NCBI RefSeq assembly: GCF_030693625.1
Contig: NZ_JAUYAF010000018.1
Coordinates: 58,380 to 122,379, forward strand
Source: Phenylobacterium sp.
Lineage (GTDB): Bacteria; Pseudomonadota; Alphaproteobacteria; Caulobacterales; Caulobacteraceae
Reading direction: 5' to 3'
Length of the DNA stretch: 64,000 bases
The notes under the pieces were generated by a model. The model ran no database searches, was not told the DNA's origin, and saw nothing but the letters and a program-made list of their open reading frames with translations. Positions 26,692-36,500 of this stretch are shown in pieces (position 1 is the first letter of the stretch; each line of letters starts with the position of its first letter). The position numbers and the translations under genes were made by a program.

Positions 26692-28104
26692 CTAGGGTTT
26701 GGCGGCCCGCTTCGGCGCCCGGATGCCGAGGGCCTCGCGCATGACCTCGAAGATGTCGGTCTGGTCGATCAGGCCGCCCAGGCGATCGGCCCCCGGTCCC
26801 TGGGCGTAGGCGGCGACGTCCTCCCCCGTATGGGCCGCGCTGTTCATCTGAATGCCGGCCGGGGCGCGATAGCCGGGTGCCAGCGTATTCACCGTCGTGG
26901 GGTCGACGCGGCTCTCCCCGGCCTTGGGACCGCCTGGACCCGTCTGATAGTTCAGGATGCCGTAGGCCTTGCCGTCCCCCGCCAGCCTGGGCTTGCCCTG
27001 CGCGTCAGTGACCAGGCCCAGGATCGGGCTATCGCGGTGTCCGCCGTTGATTGTCAGGCCGTGGCTGTGATCGGCCGTCACCAGGATCAGGGTGTCGGCC
27101 CGGTCGGTCATGGCCAGGGCCTGGTCGATGGCGGCGTCGAACTCCACGGTCTCGTTCAGGGCGTCGCGGACCAGGCCGGCGTGGTGGGCCTTGTCGATCA
27201 GTCCGCCCTCCACCATCAGGAAATAGCCCTTGGGGTTCTGGGACAGCAGCGAGATCGCGGCCTTGGTCATGTCCGTCAGGCGCGGCGCCTGGACCGGGCG
27301 GCTGCTCTCGCGGGCCATGCTTTCTCCGGCGAACAGACCCAGAAGGTGGCGCGTTCCCTTGGGCAGCTTGGACAGGCCCTCGGCGGTGTCAACGAAGGCC
27401 GCATTGGGCCGCCTGGCCCATTCCCGCGTCAGGTCGCGGCCGTCGAGCCGCTTGGCCGGGGTGAAGAAGGTCGCCCCGCCGCCCAGGGCCACGTCCAGCC
27501 TCATGGCTTCGGGGGCGTCCACCAGTTGGCGGGCGATATCGACGCATCCCTCGGCGGCGGCTTCCTTCGGCATGGCGAAGTCCCCTTGCCAGCTGCGGGC
27601 GCTGGTATGGGCGTAGAGCGCCGCCGGCGTGGCGTCGGTGATGGCCGCGGTGCTGACGGCGCCCGTCGACATTCCTCGCTGCTTGACCAGTTCGGCCAGG
27701 GTGTCGACCCGGCCGGCGATGGCCGACGCACAGCTCTGGCGATTGACGGTCGCGTCGACACCCAAGGCGCCGTTGATGGTCCGCACCCCGGTCATCATGG
27801 CCGAGGCGCCATTGGCCGAGTCGGTCACCAGGCTGTCGGCCGAATAGGTCTTCACCAGGGCGAGGTTGGGGAAGCGTTCAAAGGTCAGCCGGTTCGAGGC
27901 GCCATCGACCCCCCGCAGCTGACCCTGATAGATGCGCGCGGCCGTGAGGGTCGAAACCCCCATGCCGTCGCCGACGAACAGGATGACGTTGCGAGCCTTC
28001 TGCGGCTCCGCCGACTGGGCGGCTCCAACGAGGGAGAGGCCGACAGCGAGCGCCGCCCCCGCGCTAACAGCGCGTCGAAATCCGAAGGAAGTCCTCACGT
28101 CCAT
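26692..28104 (-). CDS. Alkaline phosphatase (PhoA superfamily), secreted
   Basis: A 470-residue periplasmic enzyme. A signal peptide (SAGAALAVGLSLVGAAQSAE) precedes ILFVGDGMGVSTLTAARIYQG (metal Asp), VTDSANGASAMMTGVRTING (nucleophile Ser), VTADHSHGLTINGG and SAAHTGEDVAAYAQGPG (metal His), the full set of ligands of the E. coli PhoA type. It releases phosphate from organic esters and fits the phosphate theme of the window. ATG 28104 has GGGAG just upstream; no Pho box was seen in the 170 bases before it. Confidence 0.92.
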   Translation of the reverse strand: MDVRTSFGFRRAVSAGAALAVGLSLVGAAQSAEPQKARNVILFVGDGMGVSTLTAARIYQGQLRGVDGASNRLTFERFPNLALVKTYSADSLVTDSANGASAMMTGVRTINGALGVDATVNRQSCASAIAGRVDTLAELVKQRGMSTGAVSTAAITDATPAALYAHTSARSWQGDFAMPKEAAAEGCVDIARQLVDAPEAMRLDVALGGGATFFTPAKRLDGRDLTREWARRPNAAFVDTAEGLSKLPKGTRHLLGLFAGESMARESSRPVQAPRLTDMTKAAISLLSQNPKGYFLMVEGGLIDKAHHAGLVRDALNETVEFDAAIDQALAMTDRADTLILVTADHSHGLTINGGHRDSPILGLVTDAQGKPRLAGDGKAYGILNYQTGPGGPKAGESRVDPTTVNTLAPGYRAPAGIQMNSAAHTGEDVAAYAQGPGADRLGGLIDQTDIFEVMREALGIRAPKRAAKP

Positions 28105-28276
28105 CCACTCCCAGACCACCGGCCTCTGTGAAGGGCCGCCGGTCTTTGGAGCCGACAACCCGATCTGGATCTCATCGGCCAGATTGATCACACCCGGATG
28201 ACGGCGGACGCGATTGGTCGGTTCTTAGGCGCAGGACATCCATCGGCGGCTTGGCTTGCGCCGGATGCAAGGCCCG

Positions 28277-28684
28277 CTAGGCGATGGCGTAGAACAGCAG
28301 GGCCACGCCGATGAACACATAGGCGACCCAGGTGGCCAGGACCCCGATGACCCGGGGGAAAGATGTCCCGCCGCTGTTGGAGAGGCCGATGGCGTGCAGG
28401 CAGCGGCCTGTGAACATCACAAAGCCCGCCAGGTGAATGGCCAGGCTGGGCGCGCTGACCAGGGCCAGGACCGCGATCCCGCACATGGCGGCGGGGATGT
28501 ACTCGGTCGCGTTGCCGAAGGCGCGGATGGCCTGGGCCAGCTCGGGGATGCCCTCGTCGCCCAGGGCCACCTTGTGCTTCTGCCGCTGGCGCACCACCAG
28601 CAGGGACAGCACGAGCAGCAGGAACAGGTGCAGCCCGACCCAGAGGGCGGCGGCGTTGCCCGAGAACGATGTTACGGCGTCCAT
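28277..28684 (-). CDS. MAPEG-family membrane protein
   Basis: A 135-residue protein with four membrane helices and the MAPEG pattern AQAIRAFGNATEYIPAAMCG followed by GRCLHAIGLS. The family covers eicosanoid/glutathione-metabolism membrane enzymes; bacterial members are mostly uncharacterised, with some glutathione S-transferase-like activity. ATG 28684 (MDAVTSFSG) is preferred over a longer start that adds a Pro-rich, unconserved segment. Confidence 0.85.
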   Translation of the reverse strand: MDAVTSFSGNAAALWVGLHLFLLLVLSLLVVRQRQKHKVALGDEGIPELAQAIRAFGNATEYIPAAMCGIAVLALVSAPSLAIHLAGFVMFTGRCLHAIGLSNSGGTSFPRVIGVLATWVAYVFIGVALLFYAIA

Positions 28685-28750
28685 GGTGTCACTATCCCCG
28701 ATATGCGGCGGCAGTTGGGGTGGAAACGCCCCAAAGGGCAACCCCTGCCG

Positions 28751-30277
28751 CTATTTGACCGGCGCGCCGCCGCCCGGCAGCCCCAGCCGGGACCATTTCT
28801 CGCTCACCAGCTTCACGGTCGCCTCGTCCATGCCGAGCTTCTCGCCCCACTCGCGATGGGTCTCGGGGGGCCATTTGTTGGTGGCGTCCAGGCCGACCTT
28901 GGACCCCAGCCCGCTCTCGGGCGAGGCGAAGTCCAGATAGTCGATGGGGGTGCCCTCGATCAGGGTGATGTCGCGGGCCGGATCCATGCGGGTCGACAGG
29001 GCCCACATGACGTCCTTCCAGTCGCGGGCGTCGATGTCGTCGTCCACGACGATCACCCACTTGGTGTACATGAACTGCCGCAGATAGCTCCAGACGCCCA
29101 TCATCACCCGCTTGGCGTGGCCCGGGTAGGCCTTCTTCATGGAGACCACGGCGATGCGGTAGGAGCAGCCCTCCGGCGGCAGCCAGAAGTCGACGATCTC
29201 CGGGAACTGCTGGCGCAGCAGGGGGATGAAGACCTCGTTCAACGCCTCGCCCAGCACGGAGGGTTCGTCCGGCGGCCGGCCGGTGAAGGTGGTCAGATAG
29301 ATGGGGTTCTTCCGCATGGTGATGGCGCTCACCTGGAAGATCGGGAACTGCTCGACGGAATTGTAGTAGCCCGTGTGATCGCCGTAGGGGCCCTCATCGG
29401 CATATTCATCAAGAAGAACGTGGCCCTCGATGACGATCTCGGCGTTGGCCGGGACCATCAGGGGGACGGTCTTGGCGGGGACCAGCTCCACCTTGGCGCC
29501 GCGCATCAGGCCGGCGAACTGGTACTCCGAAAGGGTCTCTGGGACCGGTGTCACCGCGGCCAGGATGGTGCCGGGATCGGCGCCGATCACCGCGCAGGCG
29601 GGCAGGGGCTCGCGCTTGCCGGCGCTCTTCCAGCGGCGGTGGTGCTGGGCGCCCCCGCGGTGGGCCAACCAGCGCATGAGGGTGCGGTCCTTGCCCAGCA
29701 GCTGCATGCGGTAGATGCCGAGGTTGTAGTCGTCCTCGCGGTCCTCCGACGGACCCTTGGTCACCACCAGGGGCCAGGTGATCAGGGGCGCGGGCTCGCC
29801 GGGCCAGCAGGTTTGAATAGGAAGCTTGTTCAGGTCGATCTGGTCGCCGGTCCAGACGATCTCCTGCACCGGCGCCTTCTTCACCGTGGCCGGGCGCATG
29901 GACATCACGGTCTTGGCCAAGGGCAGCATGTCCCAGGCGTCCTTCAGGCCGCGCGGCGGCTCGGGTGCGCGCAGGAAGGCCAGCAGTTCGCCCACCTCGC
30001 GCAGCTCGGCGGCGGTGGTGCGTTCCTGGTTGTCCAGGGTGACCCCCATGGCCACGCGTTTCACGGTGCCAAACAGGTTGACCAGGCAGGGCATGCCCGA
30101 GGGCTCGCCGTCGGCGCGGGTGACGTTCTCGAACAGGACGGCCGGGCCACCGGTGGCCAGCAGGCGGCGCTGGATCTCAGTCATCTCGAGAACCGACGAG
30201 ACGGGCTCGGCGACGCGCACCAGTTCCCCGGCGGCCTCCAGCTTGGCGATGAAATCCCGCAGGGACCGATAGGCCAT
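28751..30277 (-). CDS. ubiD: UbiD-family prenylated-FMN decarboxylase
   Basis: A 508-residue enzyme, expected to decarboxylate 4-hydroxy-3-polyprenylbenzoate in ubiquinone synthesis using prenylated FMN. It begins with [20 protein letters not shown] and has NEAVIEGHVL-like [26 protein letters not shown], containing the catalytic acidic residues, plus [20 protein letters not shown]. ubiA lies about 5 kb away on the same strand, supporting the ubiquinone role; a paralogous aromatic-acid decarboxylase is the alternative. Confidence 0.9.
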   Translation of the reverse strand: MAYRSLRDFIAKLEAAGELVRVAEPVSSVLEMTEIQRRLLATGGPAVLFENVTRADGEPSGMPCLVNLFGTVKRVAMGVTLDNQERTTAAELREVGELLAFLRAPEPPRGLKDAWDMLPLAKTVMSMRPATVKKAPVQEIVWTGDQIDLNKLPIQTCWPGEPAPLITWPLVVTKGPSEDREDDYNLGIYRMQLLGKDRTLMRWLAHRGGAQHHRRWKSAGKREPLPACAVIGADPGTILAAVTPVPETLSEYQFAGLMRGAKVELVPAKTVPLMVPANAEIVIEGHVLLDEYADEGPYGDHTGYYNSVEQFPIFQVSAITMRKNPIYLTTFTGRPPDEPSVLGEALNEVFIPLLRQQFPEIVDFWLPPEGCSYRIAVVSMKKAYPGHAKRVMMGVWSYLRQFMYTKWVIVVDDDIDARDWKDVMWALSTRMDPARDITLIEGTPIDYLDFASPESGLGSKVGLDATNKWPPETHREWGEKLGMDEATVKLVSEKWSRLGLPGGGAPVK

Positions 30278-30369
30278 GTGCTCTCCGAAATCAGTTGGCC
30301 GGAAGCTAGGGCCCGCCCCCGCCTCTGTCACCCTTTGCGGTGCGGGGCGGGCGGGGTAAAATCAAACCC

Positions 30370-30597
30370 ATGAAACGCCTCGACCTCGACGACATGCCCC
30401 CCAAGCTCGCTCAGATGCTCACCGGCCTCGCCGAGGGCGAGGAACTGCTGCTGGTGCAGGGCGGCATGGTGGCCGGCCACCTCACCGGCGGGGCGCCGGT
30501 GGCCAAGGCGGGCGAAGGCGAGCCGCCGCCCCCACCCGAGGAGCAGGCCAAGGAAATCTTCGAGCAGTTTCGCTCTATGATGGAGGACGACTTCTAG
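30370..30597 (+). CDS. Small protein with Phd/YefM-like strand
   Basis: A 75-residue protein: MKRLDLDDMPPKLAQMLTGL then EELLLVQGGMVAGHLTGG, resembling the beta-hairpin of prevent-host-death antitoxins, followed by a Pro-rich linker and an acidic C-terminal helix (EEQAKEIFEQFRSMMEDDF). No toxin gene is adjacent: the neighbour is MmcQ/YjbR, overlapping tail-to-tail by CTAG. The antitoxin reading is weak. Confidence 0.6.
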   Translation: MKRLDLDDMPPKLAQMLTGLAEGEELLLVQGGMVAGHLTGGAPVAKAGEGEPPPPPEEQAKEIFEQFRSMMEDDF

Positions 30598-30938
30598 GCC
30601 TTGGCGGCGTCGAATTCCTTGATCAGCTTCTTCGGCGCGATCTGCCGCCACTTGCGCTCCAGGAAGCCGCGGAACGAGCCGGGGTGCAGAGTCTCGATGC
30701 GGGCCAGCACGCTGGGATAGTCCTTGTAGTGCGGGGTGATGTGGAAGGTCGTGGGCTCGGCCTCCATCAGCATGTCGCGCTCGTCGAAGCTGACGCCCAT
30801 CAGCACCACGCTCTGGTCCTCGCCGCGCAGGCGGGTGAAGAACTTGCCGTTCACCTTGTAGGCGGGCGCGCCGTAGGACTCGCCCTCCTCGGCGCCGGGA
30901 AACGACAGGATGATCTCGCGCATCTCGTCGGGCGTCAT
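30594..30938 (-). CDS. MmcQ/YjbR-family protein
   Basis: A 114-residue single-domain protein with the family pattern MTPDEMREIILSFPGAEEGE, YGAPAYKVNGKFFTRLRGED and HPGSFRGFLERKWRQIAPKK. The fold is MmcQ/YjbR-like (CyaY-type alpha-beta), annotated as DNA-binding in some members, with no settled function. It follows the ggt promoter region on the same strand. Confidence 0.85.
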   Translation of the reverse strand: MTPDEMREIILSFPGAEEGESYGAPAYKVNGKFFTRLRGEDQSVVLMGVSFDERDMLMEAEPTTFHITPHYKDYPSVLARIETLHPGSFRGFLERKWRQIAPKKLIKEFDAAKA

Positions 30939-31009
30939 GGGAGTCTCCGTGCTTCAGGCGAGGCTCGCCCCAGGCGCCGCCATCGTCAATCGCGTCCTGC
31001 TTGGTGGCG

Positions 31010-32773
31010 TCAGTAGGCGAGCGCCACCCCGTCCTTGCGCATCTCGGTGGCGGCGGCGTAGCGGCCGGGCCAGCGCTCGATGGCCTGATACCCGCCATAG
31101 CCGCCGGGCTCCGGGGCCATGACCCAGCCGATCTTGGCCAGCGCCTGTTTCGTCGCCTCGGGCACGCCGGTCTCCAGGTTGAGCACGCCGATCCCCTGCT
31201 GCGCCTCGCCGGTGGGTTCGGTAGAGCCGCCGTGATGCCAGCGCGGCGAGTCGCCGGCTTCCTGAAGGCCGAGGCCGAAGTCCACCATGTTGGAGATGAT
31301 CTGCGCCTGGCCCTGGGGCTGCATGTCGCCGCCCATGACGCCGAAGGACAGCCAGGGCTGGTCGCCCTTGGTGGCGAAGCCGGGGATGATGGTCTGGAAG
31401 GGCCGCTTGCCCGGGGCGTAGAGATTGGGGTGGCCGTCAGTCAGGGCGAAGAGTTCGCCGCGGTCCTGGAGCATGAAGCCCAGGCCGTCGGGCATCAGGC
31501 CCGAGCCCATGCCGCGATAGTTGGACTGGATGATGGAGACCATCATGCCGTCGGCGTCGCTGGTGGTGAAATAGGTGGTGTCGCCGTGGCCGGGCGCCTG
31601 GCCCGGATTGACCGGGGTCAGGATGGCGTCCGGGCGGATCAGCCTGGCGCGCGCCTTGGCGTAGGCCTTGGAGATCAGCCACTCGGTGGGGATCTTGGCG
31701 AAGTCGGGATCGGCGTAGTATCGGGCGCGGTCCTCGAAGGCCAGGCGCTTGGCCTCCACCCCATGGTGGATGGCGGCGGCGGACTGGAAGCCCATCGCCT
31801 TGAGGTCGAATTCCTCCATGATGTTCAGGGCCTGCAGGGTGGCCAGACCCTGGCTGTTGGGGGACAGGCCCCAGACGTCCACGCCGCGATAATTGACCCT
31901 GTGCGGCGGGTCCCAGCGGCTGTGGTGAGCGGCCAGGTCGGCCTTGGTCATCCAGCCGCCGATGCGCTTGAAATAGCGCTCGATGGTGGAGGCGATCTCG
32001 CCCTCGTAGAAGGCGTCGCGCCCGCCATCGGCGATCAGGCCGTAGGTGCGGCCAAGGCCTGGATTGCGGAACACCTCGCCCTCGATCGGGGTCTTGCCGC
32101 TGGGCGCCCAGACCGACTTGAAGTTCTCCACCTCCTCCAGCCCGGCGCCCGGCCTGGTGAAGTTCTTGAGGGAGCGTTCCAGGTAGTAGGCGACGTTCTG
32201 GCTGACTGGGGCGCCCTCATCGCAGTGGGCGATGGCGGAGGTGAACAGGTCCTTCCACTTCAGCTTGCCGTAGCGCTGGTGCAGGGTCCACCAGGCGTCG
32301 ACGGCGCCCGGCACACTGACCGAGACCGCGCCATAGGCGGGGATGAGGCCCTTCTTCGAGCGCGCACGCACCGTCTCCAGCGACAGGCCCTTAGGGCTGC
32401 GGCCCGAGCCGTTGAGGCCCACGACCTGTCTGGTCTTCGGGTCCCACAGCATGACGAAGCAGTCGCCGCCGATCCCGCAGGCGATGGGCTCGACAAACCC
32501 CAGCACCGCATTGGCGGCGATGGCCGCATCCACCGCCGACCCGCCGGCCTTGAGGATCTCGATGGCGGCCAGGCTCGCCAGCGGGTGGGCGGTGGCCGCC
32601 GCGCCGTGGACGCCCCAGGCGGCGCTGCGGCTGGCGAAGGTGGCGCCGTCCACGCGGTCGCCGCCGCGCACGTCGGGGCGGTTGCGGTTGGGATTGTCGC
32701 CCCGCGCATCAGCCAGGGCGCGGTTGGCCAGGGCGGCGGCGGGGAGGGCGGCGAGGAAGGTGCGGCGGCGCAT
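31010..32773 (-). CDS. ggt: Gamma-glutamyltransferase
   Basis: A 587-residue exported Ntn-hydrolase that cleaves the gamma-glutamyl bond of glutathione. The N-terminus has a twin-arginine-like signal (RRRTFLAALPAAALANRALA); the large subunit includes ILKAGGSAVDAAIAANAVLG and the small subunit should begin at the conserved Thr in PGHGDTTYFTTSDADG, followed by SNYRGMGSGLMPDGLGFMLQ and WLSFGVMGGDMQPQGQAQI. It is probably cleaved into two chains in the periplasm. gshA for glutathione synthesis lies 12 kb away. Confidence 0.92.
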   Translation of the reverse strand: MRRRTFLAALPAAALANRALADARGDNPNRNRPDVRGGDRVDGATFASRSAAWGVHGAAATAHPLASLAAIEILKAGGSAVDAAIAANAVLGFVEPIACGIGGDCFVMLWDPKTRQVVGLNGSGRSPKGLSLETVRARSKKGLIPAYGAVSVSVPGAVDAWWTLHQRYGKLKWKDLFTSAIAHCDEGAPVSQNVAYYLERSLKNFTRPGAGLEEVENFKSVWAPSGKTPIEGEVFRNPGLGRTYGLIADGGRDAFYEGEIASTIERYFKRIGGWMTKADLAAHHSRWDPPHRVNYRGVDVWGLSPNSQGLATLQALNIMEEFDLKAMGFQSAAAIHHGVEAKRLAFEDRARYYADPDFAKIPTEWLISKAYAKARARLIRPDAILTPVNPGQAPGHGDTTYFTTSDADGMMVSIIQSNYRGMGSGLMPDGLGFMLQDRGELFALTDGHPNLYAPGKRPFQTIIPGFATKGDQPWLSFGVMGGDMQPQGQAQIISNMVDFGLGLQEAGDSPRWHHGGSTEPTGEAQQGIGVLNLETGVPEATKQALAKIGWVMAPEPGGYGGYQAIERWPGRYAAATEMRKDGVALAY

Positions 32774-32922
32774 GCGGGCTCCAAGACTGGACGTCGCGCA
32801 CTATGACTCAGGCGCCAGGGCGCGTGAAACTTTCCTCGGCGCCCCTATCGCCTTGATGGAGACATCGCTCTGTCAGCCCCCGGCTATCTATCCGAAACTA
32901 CAGCCCAGGCCCTGCGCCGAAT

Positions 32923-33279
32923 TCAGCCCTCGGTGAATACCGCGAGTTCATTCCCGCTGGGGTCGCGGAAGTGGAAGCGGCGGCCGCCAGGGTAGCTGTA
33001 GATGGGCCTGGCGACCTCGCCGCCGGCGGCGGTCACCTTGGCCAGCATGGCCTCCAGGTCCGTGGTGAAGATCACCACCAGGGGCGCCGCCGCAGCCTCG
33101 GCCGCATCGGCCTGGAAGCCGCCGTCCAGGCCGCTGTCGTCGAAGGCCGCATAGCTCGGGCCGTAGTCGGTGAAGCGCCAGCCAAAGGCCTCGCCGTAGA
33201 AGCTCTTGGTGGCCGGCAGGTCCCGGCCGGGCAGCTCCACATAGTCGATCTTGCCGTCTTCGCGCATTTCGGTCGCCAC
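32923..33279 (-). CDS. VOC-family protein
   Basis: A 118-residue glyoxalase/bleomycin-resistance-fold protein with GKIDYVELPGRDLPATKSFYG and RFHFRDPSGNELAVFTEG, the two halves of one VOC domain. This subgroup (KIDY...E, phenazine-resistance-like PhnB/YaeR neighbours) is common in bacteria; substrate unknown. GTG 33279 is used with weak SD; ATG 33267 (MREDGK) is an equally good start. Confidence 0.8.
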   Translation of the reverse strand: MATEMREDGKIDYVELPGRDLPATKSFYGEAFGWRFTDYGPSYAAFDDSGLDGGFQADAAEAAAAPLVVIFTTDLEAMLAKVTAAGGEVARPIYSYPGGRRFHFRDPSGNELAVFTEG

Positions 33280-33312
33280 TCTCTGTTCCGTATTTGTTCT
33301 ATCTCTAAAAGC

Positions 33313-33975
33313 TCAGGCCGGGAGAGTCCAGACCGAGGTCTTCTTGACCTCCTGGTCCTCCAACTCGCGGGTGGTGGCGACCTGGTATTCGGCCAGCTTG
33401 GTGAGGCCCGAGCGGGGGAAATAGGAGCGGCCCGGATCGCCGATCAGCACGGTGGTCCCCCGCGCGCGGGCGGCGGCCAGCCAGGCCATGACGGCGTCGG
33501 CCATGGGCTTTTCGTAGCAGATGTCGCCGGCCAGGATGACGTCGGCCGGCGGCGCGGGCGAGTCCAGCAGGTTGGCGTCAGTGAAATCCACGCTGACCCC
33601 GTTGACCTGGGCGTTGAGGGAGAGCGCCGCGCCGCAGAAGCCGTCGATGTCGGCGGCCAGGACGTAGGCCGCGCCGGCCCGCATCGCCGCAATCCCGACG
33701 ATCCCGGAGCCCGAGGCGAAGTCGACCACCCGCTTGCCGGCGACGACCTCGGGATGGTCGAGGATATAGCGGGCCAGGGCCTGGCCGCCGGCCCAGGCGA
33801 AGGCCCAGAAGGGCGGCGGAAGGCCGATCTCGGCCAGGGCTTCCTCGGTCATCTTCCAGATCGGGGTGATCTCGTCGGCGAGATGCAGCACCAGCTCCGG
33901 CGTGTGGGGCGGGGTCTGCAGCCGGGTGTTTTCGAGGATGAAGGCGCGGCGGCCCTCAAGGCTGGGATCGATCAT
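33313..33975 (-). CDS. ETFB-lysine-type class I methyltransferase
   Basis: A 220-residue SAM-dependent methyltransferase with motif I VVDFASGSGIVGIAAMRAGA, Post I LAADIDGFCG and AGDICYEKPMA, a DxxY motif typical of METTL20/ETFBKMT and other protein-lysine methyltransferases. PFWAFAWAGGQALARYIL is the conserved preceding helix. The likely target is the electron-transfer flavoprotein beta subunit, as for its bacterial homologues, but that is inference. It is followed on the same strand by the VOC gene. Confidence 0.85.
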   Translation of the reverse strand: MIDPSLEGRRAFILENTRLQTPPHTPELVLHLADEITPIWKMTEEALAEIGLPPPFWAFAWAGGQALARYILDHPEVVAGKRVVDFASGSGIVGIAAMRAGAAYVLAADIDGFCGAALSLNAQVNGVSVDFTDANLLDSPAPPADVILAGDICYEKPMADAVMAWLAAARARGTTVLIGDPGRSYFPRSGLTKLAEYQVATTRELEDQEVKKTSVWTLPA

Positions 33976-33985
33976 CCCCCCGCTT

Positions 33986-34016
33986 AGAGACTTTCAGTCG
34001 AAAACTGAAAGCCTCT
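33986..34016. terminator. Hairpin between desaturase and methyltransferase genes
   Basis: CTTTCAGT (33991-33998) and ACTGAAAG (34004-34011) form a perfect eight-base stem with loop CGAAA, extended by AGAG/CTCT across a mismatch. It lies downstream of the minus-strand desaturase. On that strand it is not followed by a clear U-run, so termination is likely but not proven. Confidence 0.5.
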
Positions 34017-34063
34017 AGGTCTTTTGCTTGGTCGCGTGATGGGCGCCTGAACCGGGGGCCACG

Positions 34064-35014
34064 TCAGGCTGTCACGCTCGCGCGGTCAGGCTTCCCCGCC
34101 GCCAGGGACAAGACCTTCAGGTAGCCACCCGGCTCCACTAGCATGCCCTTGGTGACCCCCGCCTTGGCCAGGGCCCGGTGCGCGTGGGGCAGCTGGTAGC
34201 AGGGCAGGTGCATGAACATGTGATGTTCGCAGTGGTAGTTCACATAGTAGGGGGCCAGCAGGGCGCGCTCGATCAGGTTGGCCTTTGTGGTGCGGGCATG
34301 GCGCAGGGGATCAGGCTCGTCCTTGGCGATGCAGGCGTGCTCGGCGATGTTCCTCAAGCGGGTGATCATCGGATACCAGGTGGCCTGGGGCAGGACCCAC
34401 AGCACGGGCCAGGCCCACCAGGCGCCGAAGGGCAGGCCGATGGCGGTGATGACCACGCCGCCCAGCAGCCAGCGACGCTTGCGGCGCACCTCCTCGGCCA
34501 GGATGGGCAACACGGGCTGACCGGGCTTGCGGGCCTTCAGCCGGGCGACGAGATCGCCGAACCGCTGCTTGAAGAAGGTCTGGCCGGTGAGGTCGCGGAC
34601 CAGCTTGCGGCGCAGGGACTTGCGCGTGATCGGAAACGGCACCGAGAGGCCGAGGTCCGGATCCTCGGCCTGCTGGGCGAAGCGGTGGTGGGTGAGGTGA
34701 TAGGGCCGGTAGCGGGCCAGGCCGCCGCCGGTCAGCCACTCGCCGGCCCAGTCGTTGACCTTGAGGTTCCTGTGCAAAGCGCCGTGGGCGGCGTCGTGCA
34801 TGAGGATGGCGAGGCCCAGCTGCCGACCGCCGATGATCATCACCGCCAGGGGCAGGGTCAGCGGCCAGGCCACCACCATGGCCCCGGCCGCCAGGATGAC
34901 GATCCAGGCGTGGGCCAGCAGGGCCAGGCCCCGCCAGTTGGAATGGGCGGCGAGGCGCGCCCACTGGTCGGGCGCGAAATAGGTCTTGGGATCGACGCGG
35001 GATGCGGCTGCCAT
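34064..35014 (-). CDS. Fatty acid desaturase (membrane di-iron)
   Basis: A 316-residue membrane protein with the three His boxes HDAAHGALH, HLTHHRFAQQ and YHCEHHMFMH that bind the di-iron centre, and four hydrophobic segments. It introduces a double bond in acyl chains or acts on a related lipid or carotenoid substrate. ATG 35014 (MAAASRVDP) is preferred; an ATG three codons upstream (35023) has its SD too close. Confidence 0.88.
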   Translation of the reverse strand: MAAASRVDPKTYFAPDQWARLAAHSNWRGLALLAHAWIVILAAGAMVVAWPLTLPLAVMIIGGRQLGLAILMHDAAHGALHRNLKVNDWAGEWLTGGGLARYRPYHLTHHRFAQQAEDPDLGLSVPFPITRKSLRRKLVRDLTGQTFFKQRFGDLVARLKARKPGQPVLPILAEEVRRKRRWLLGGVVITAIGLPFGAWWAWPVLWVLPQATWYPMITRLRNIAEHACIAKDEPDPLRHARTTKANLIERALLAPYYVNYHCEHHMFMHLPCYQLPHAHRALAKAGVTKGMLVEPGGYLKVLSLAAGKPDRASVTA

Positions 35015-35131
35015 GATCACCATTGTCCCACAAAACATCGTGACGAAACAGCGTGACCCAAGGTCACGACAGGTCTTGGGGAAGATGGCCGCGCGGCCTA
35101 GGTTGGCGTCAGGATTTCCCCGGAGACCCGA

Positions 35132-35482
35132 ATGCGCGCGCCGATCCGTCTGGCCTTGCTGGCCCTGACCGCAACCTTGATGGCCGGGGGCGCCCAGGCC
35201 GCCAGCTTCAATTGCGATCGCGCGCGGACCCAGGACGAACTGACCATCTGCGCGACCCTGAAGCTGAACGACCAGGACGTGCGCATGGCCCAGCTCTACC
35301 ACATCGCCCAGCATCTGGTGGCGATGGGCGCGCGGGGCGCCATCCAGGACGATCAGCAGGCGTGGCTGAAGACGCGGCGGGCCTGCGGCGCGGACCGCAC
35401 CTGCCTGGCGCGGGCCTATACCCGGCGGATCGCGGCGCTGAACACCGTGCTGGAGCGCGTCTACCAGAAGGGGCCGTTCTAG
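35132..35482 (+). CDS. LprI-like (DUF1311) exported protein
   Basis: A 116-residue protein with a signal peptide ending GGAQAAS and a Cys-rich LprI/DUF1311 domain: FNCDRARTQDELTICATLKLND and QQAWLKTRRACGADRTCLARAYTRR. The four Cys residues suggest two disulfides in the periplasm. LprI in mycobacteria inhibits lysozyme; activity here is not established. Confidence 0.85.
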   Translation: MRAPIRLALLALTATLMAGGAQAASFNCDRARTQDELTICATLKLNDQDVRMAQLYHIAQHLVAMGARGAIQDDQQAWLKTRRACGADRTCLARAYTRRIAALNTVLERVYQKGPF

Positions 35483-35501
35483 GCGTCTCGCCTGAAGGCG
35501 C

Positions 35502-36434
35502 TTAGAGCGCCGAGGCCGGCCCGTCCCACATGCCGGCGGTCATGGCGATCACCAGCAGCAGACCCGCCAGGCTGTTGGACTTGAAGAGGGCCAGGGCGGC
35601 CACGCCGTCTCTGACGTCCAGCCGCGCGGCCTGCCGCGACAGGTGGACGCCGAACAGGGCGGCTGGCGGCAGGAAGAGGGGGCCCAGGCCCCCGACCCAG
35701 GCCGCGGCCAGGGCCAGGACGAAGGCGGTCACATAGAAGCCGAGCACCGCCTTGGGCGCCGCGTCGCCCAGCCGCAGGGCCGAGGACTTCACGCCGGCCA
35801 GGGCGTCGTCCTCCAGGTCCTGGACCGCGTAGATGGTGTCATAGCCCAGGGTCCAGAAGACGCCGGCCGCATAGAGCAGGATGGCGGGCCAATCGACCCG
35901 GCCGGTGATAGCGGCATAGCCCAGCAGGGCGCCCCAGTTGAAGGTCAGGCCCAGCCAGGCCTGCGGCCACCAGGTGATCCGCTTCATGAAGGGATAGGCC
36001 GCCACAAGGGCCAGGGAGGCGACGCCGAGGCCGATGGCCACCGGCCCCATGGTCAGCAGGATGGCCAGCGAGATCATGGCGCAGGCGACGACGAAGGCCC
36101 AGGCCTGCTTGACGCTGATCTGGCCCGCCGGGATCGGGCGGGCGGCGGTGCGCGCCACCTTGGCGTCGAAGTCGCGATCGACGATGTCGTTATAGGCGCA
36201 GCCGGCCGCGCGCATCAGGGCGGCGCCGACGAAGAAGGCCGCCATCAGCAGCGGGTCTGACCACCGGCTCTGCATGGCGGCGGCCAGCGCGATCCCCTGC
36301 CAGCCCGGCAACATCAGCAGCCAGATGCCGGTGGGGCGGTCGAAGCGTCCCAGTTTCAGCCAGGGGCGCAGGGCCGCAGGCGCGTATCGGTCCACCCAGT
36401 TGGTGGGGGCGGCGTCGGGGAGGTGGGTGGTCAT
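35502..36434 (-). CDS. ubiA: 4-hydroxybenzoate polyprenyltransferase
   Basis: A 310-residue inner-membrane prenyltransferase of ubiquinone synthesis. The two Asp-rich motifs are AAGCAYNDIVDRDFDAKVAR and YAVQDLEDDALAGVKS, between eight or so membrane helices, and the N-terminus has LGRFDRPTGIWLLMLPGW. ATG 36434 follows a good SD (GGAGAGGG). It is divergent from the ABC exporter operon, with a 342-base gap that holds a promoter and leader. Confidence 0.93.
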   Translation of the reverse strand: MTTHLPDAAPTNWVDRYAPAALRPWLKLGRFDRPTGIWLLMLPGWQGIALAAAMQSRWSDPLLMAAFFVGAALMRAAGCAYNDIVDRDFDAKVARTAARPIPAGQISVKQAWAFVVACAMISLAILLTMGPVAIGLGVASLALVAAYPFMKRITWWPQAWLGLTFNWGALLGYAAITGRVDWPAILLYAAGVFWTLGYDTIYAVQDLEDDALAGVKSSALRLGDAAPKAVLGFYVTAFVLALAAAWVGGLGPLFLPPAALFGVHLSRQAARLDVRDGVAALALFKSNSLAGLLLVIAMTAGMWDGPASAL

Positions 36435-36500
36435 CTTGCCCTCTCCATAGCAGCACCGTGGCTTTCGCGCCGCAGTCAGAATTTGGCGTAACGCCGTCGC

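Noticed and set aside
30370-30938. Toxin-antitoxin pair (Phd-like small protein with MmcQ/YjbR)
   Set aside because: The genes are convergent and MmcQ/YjbR is not a toxin family.
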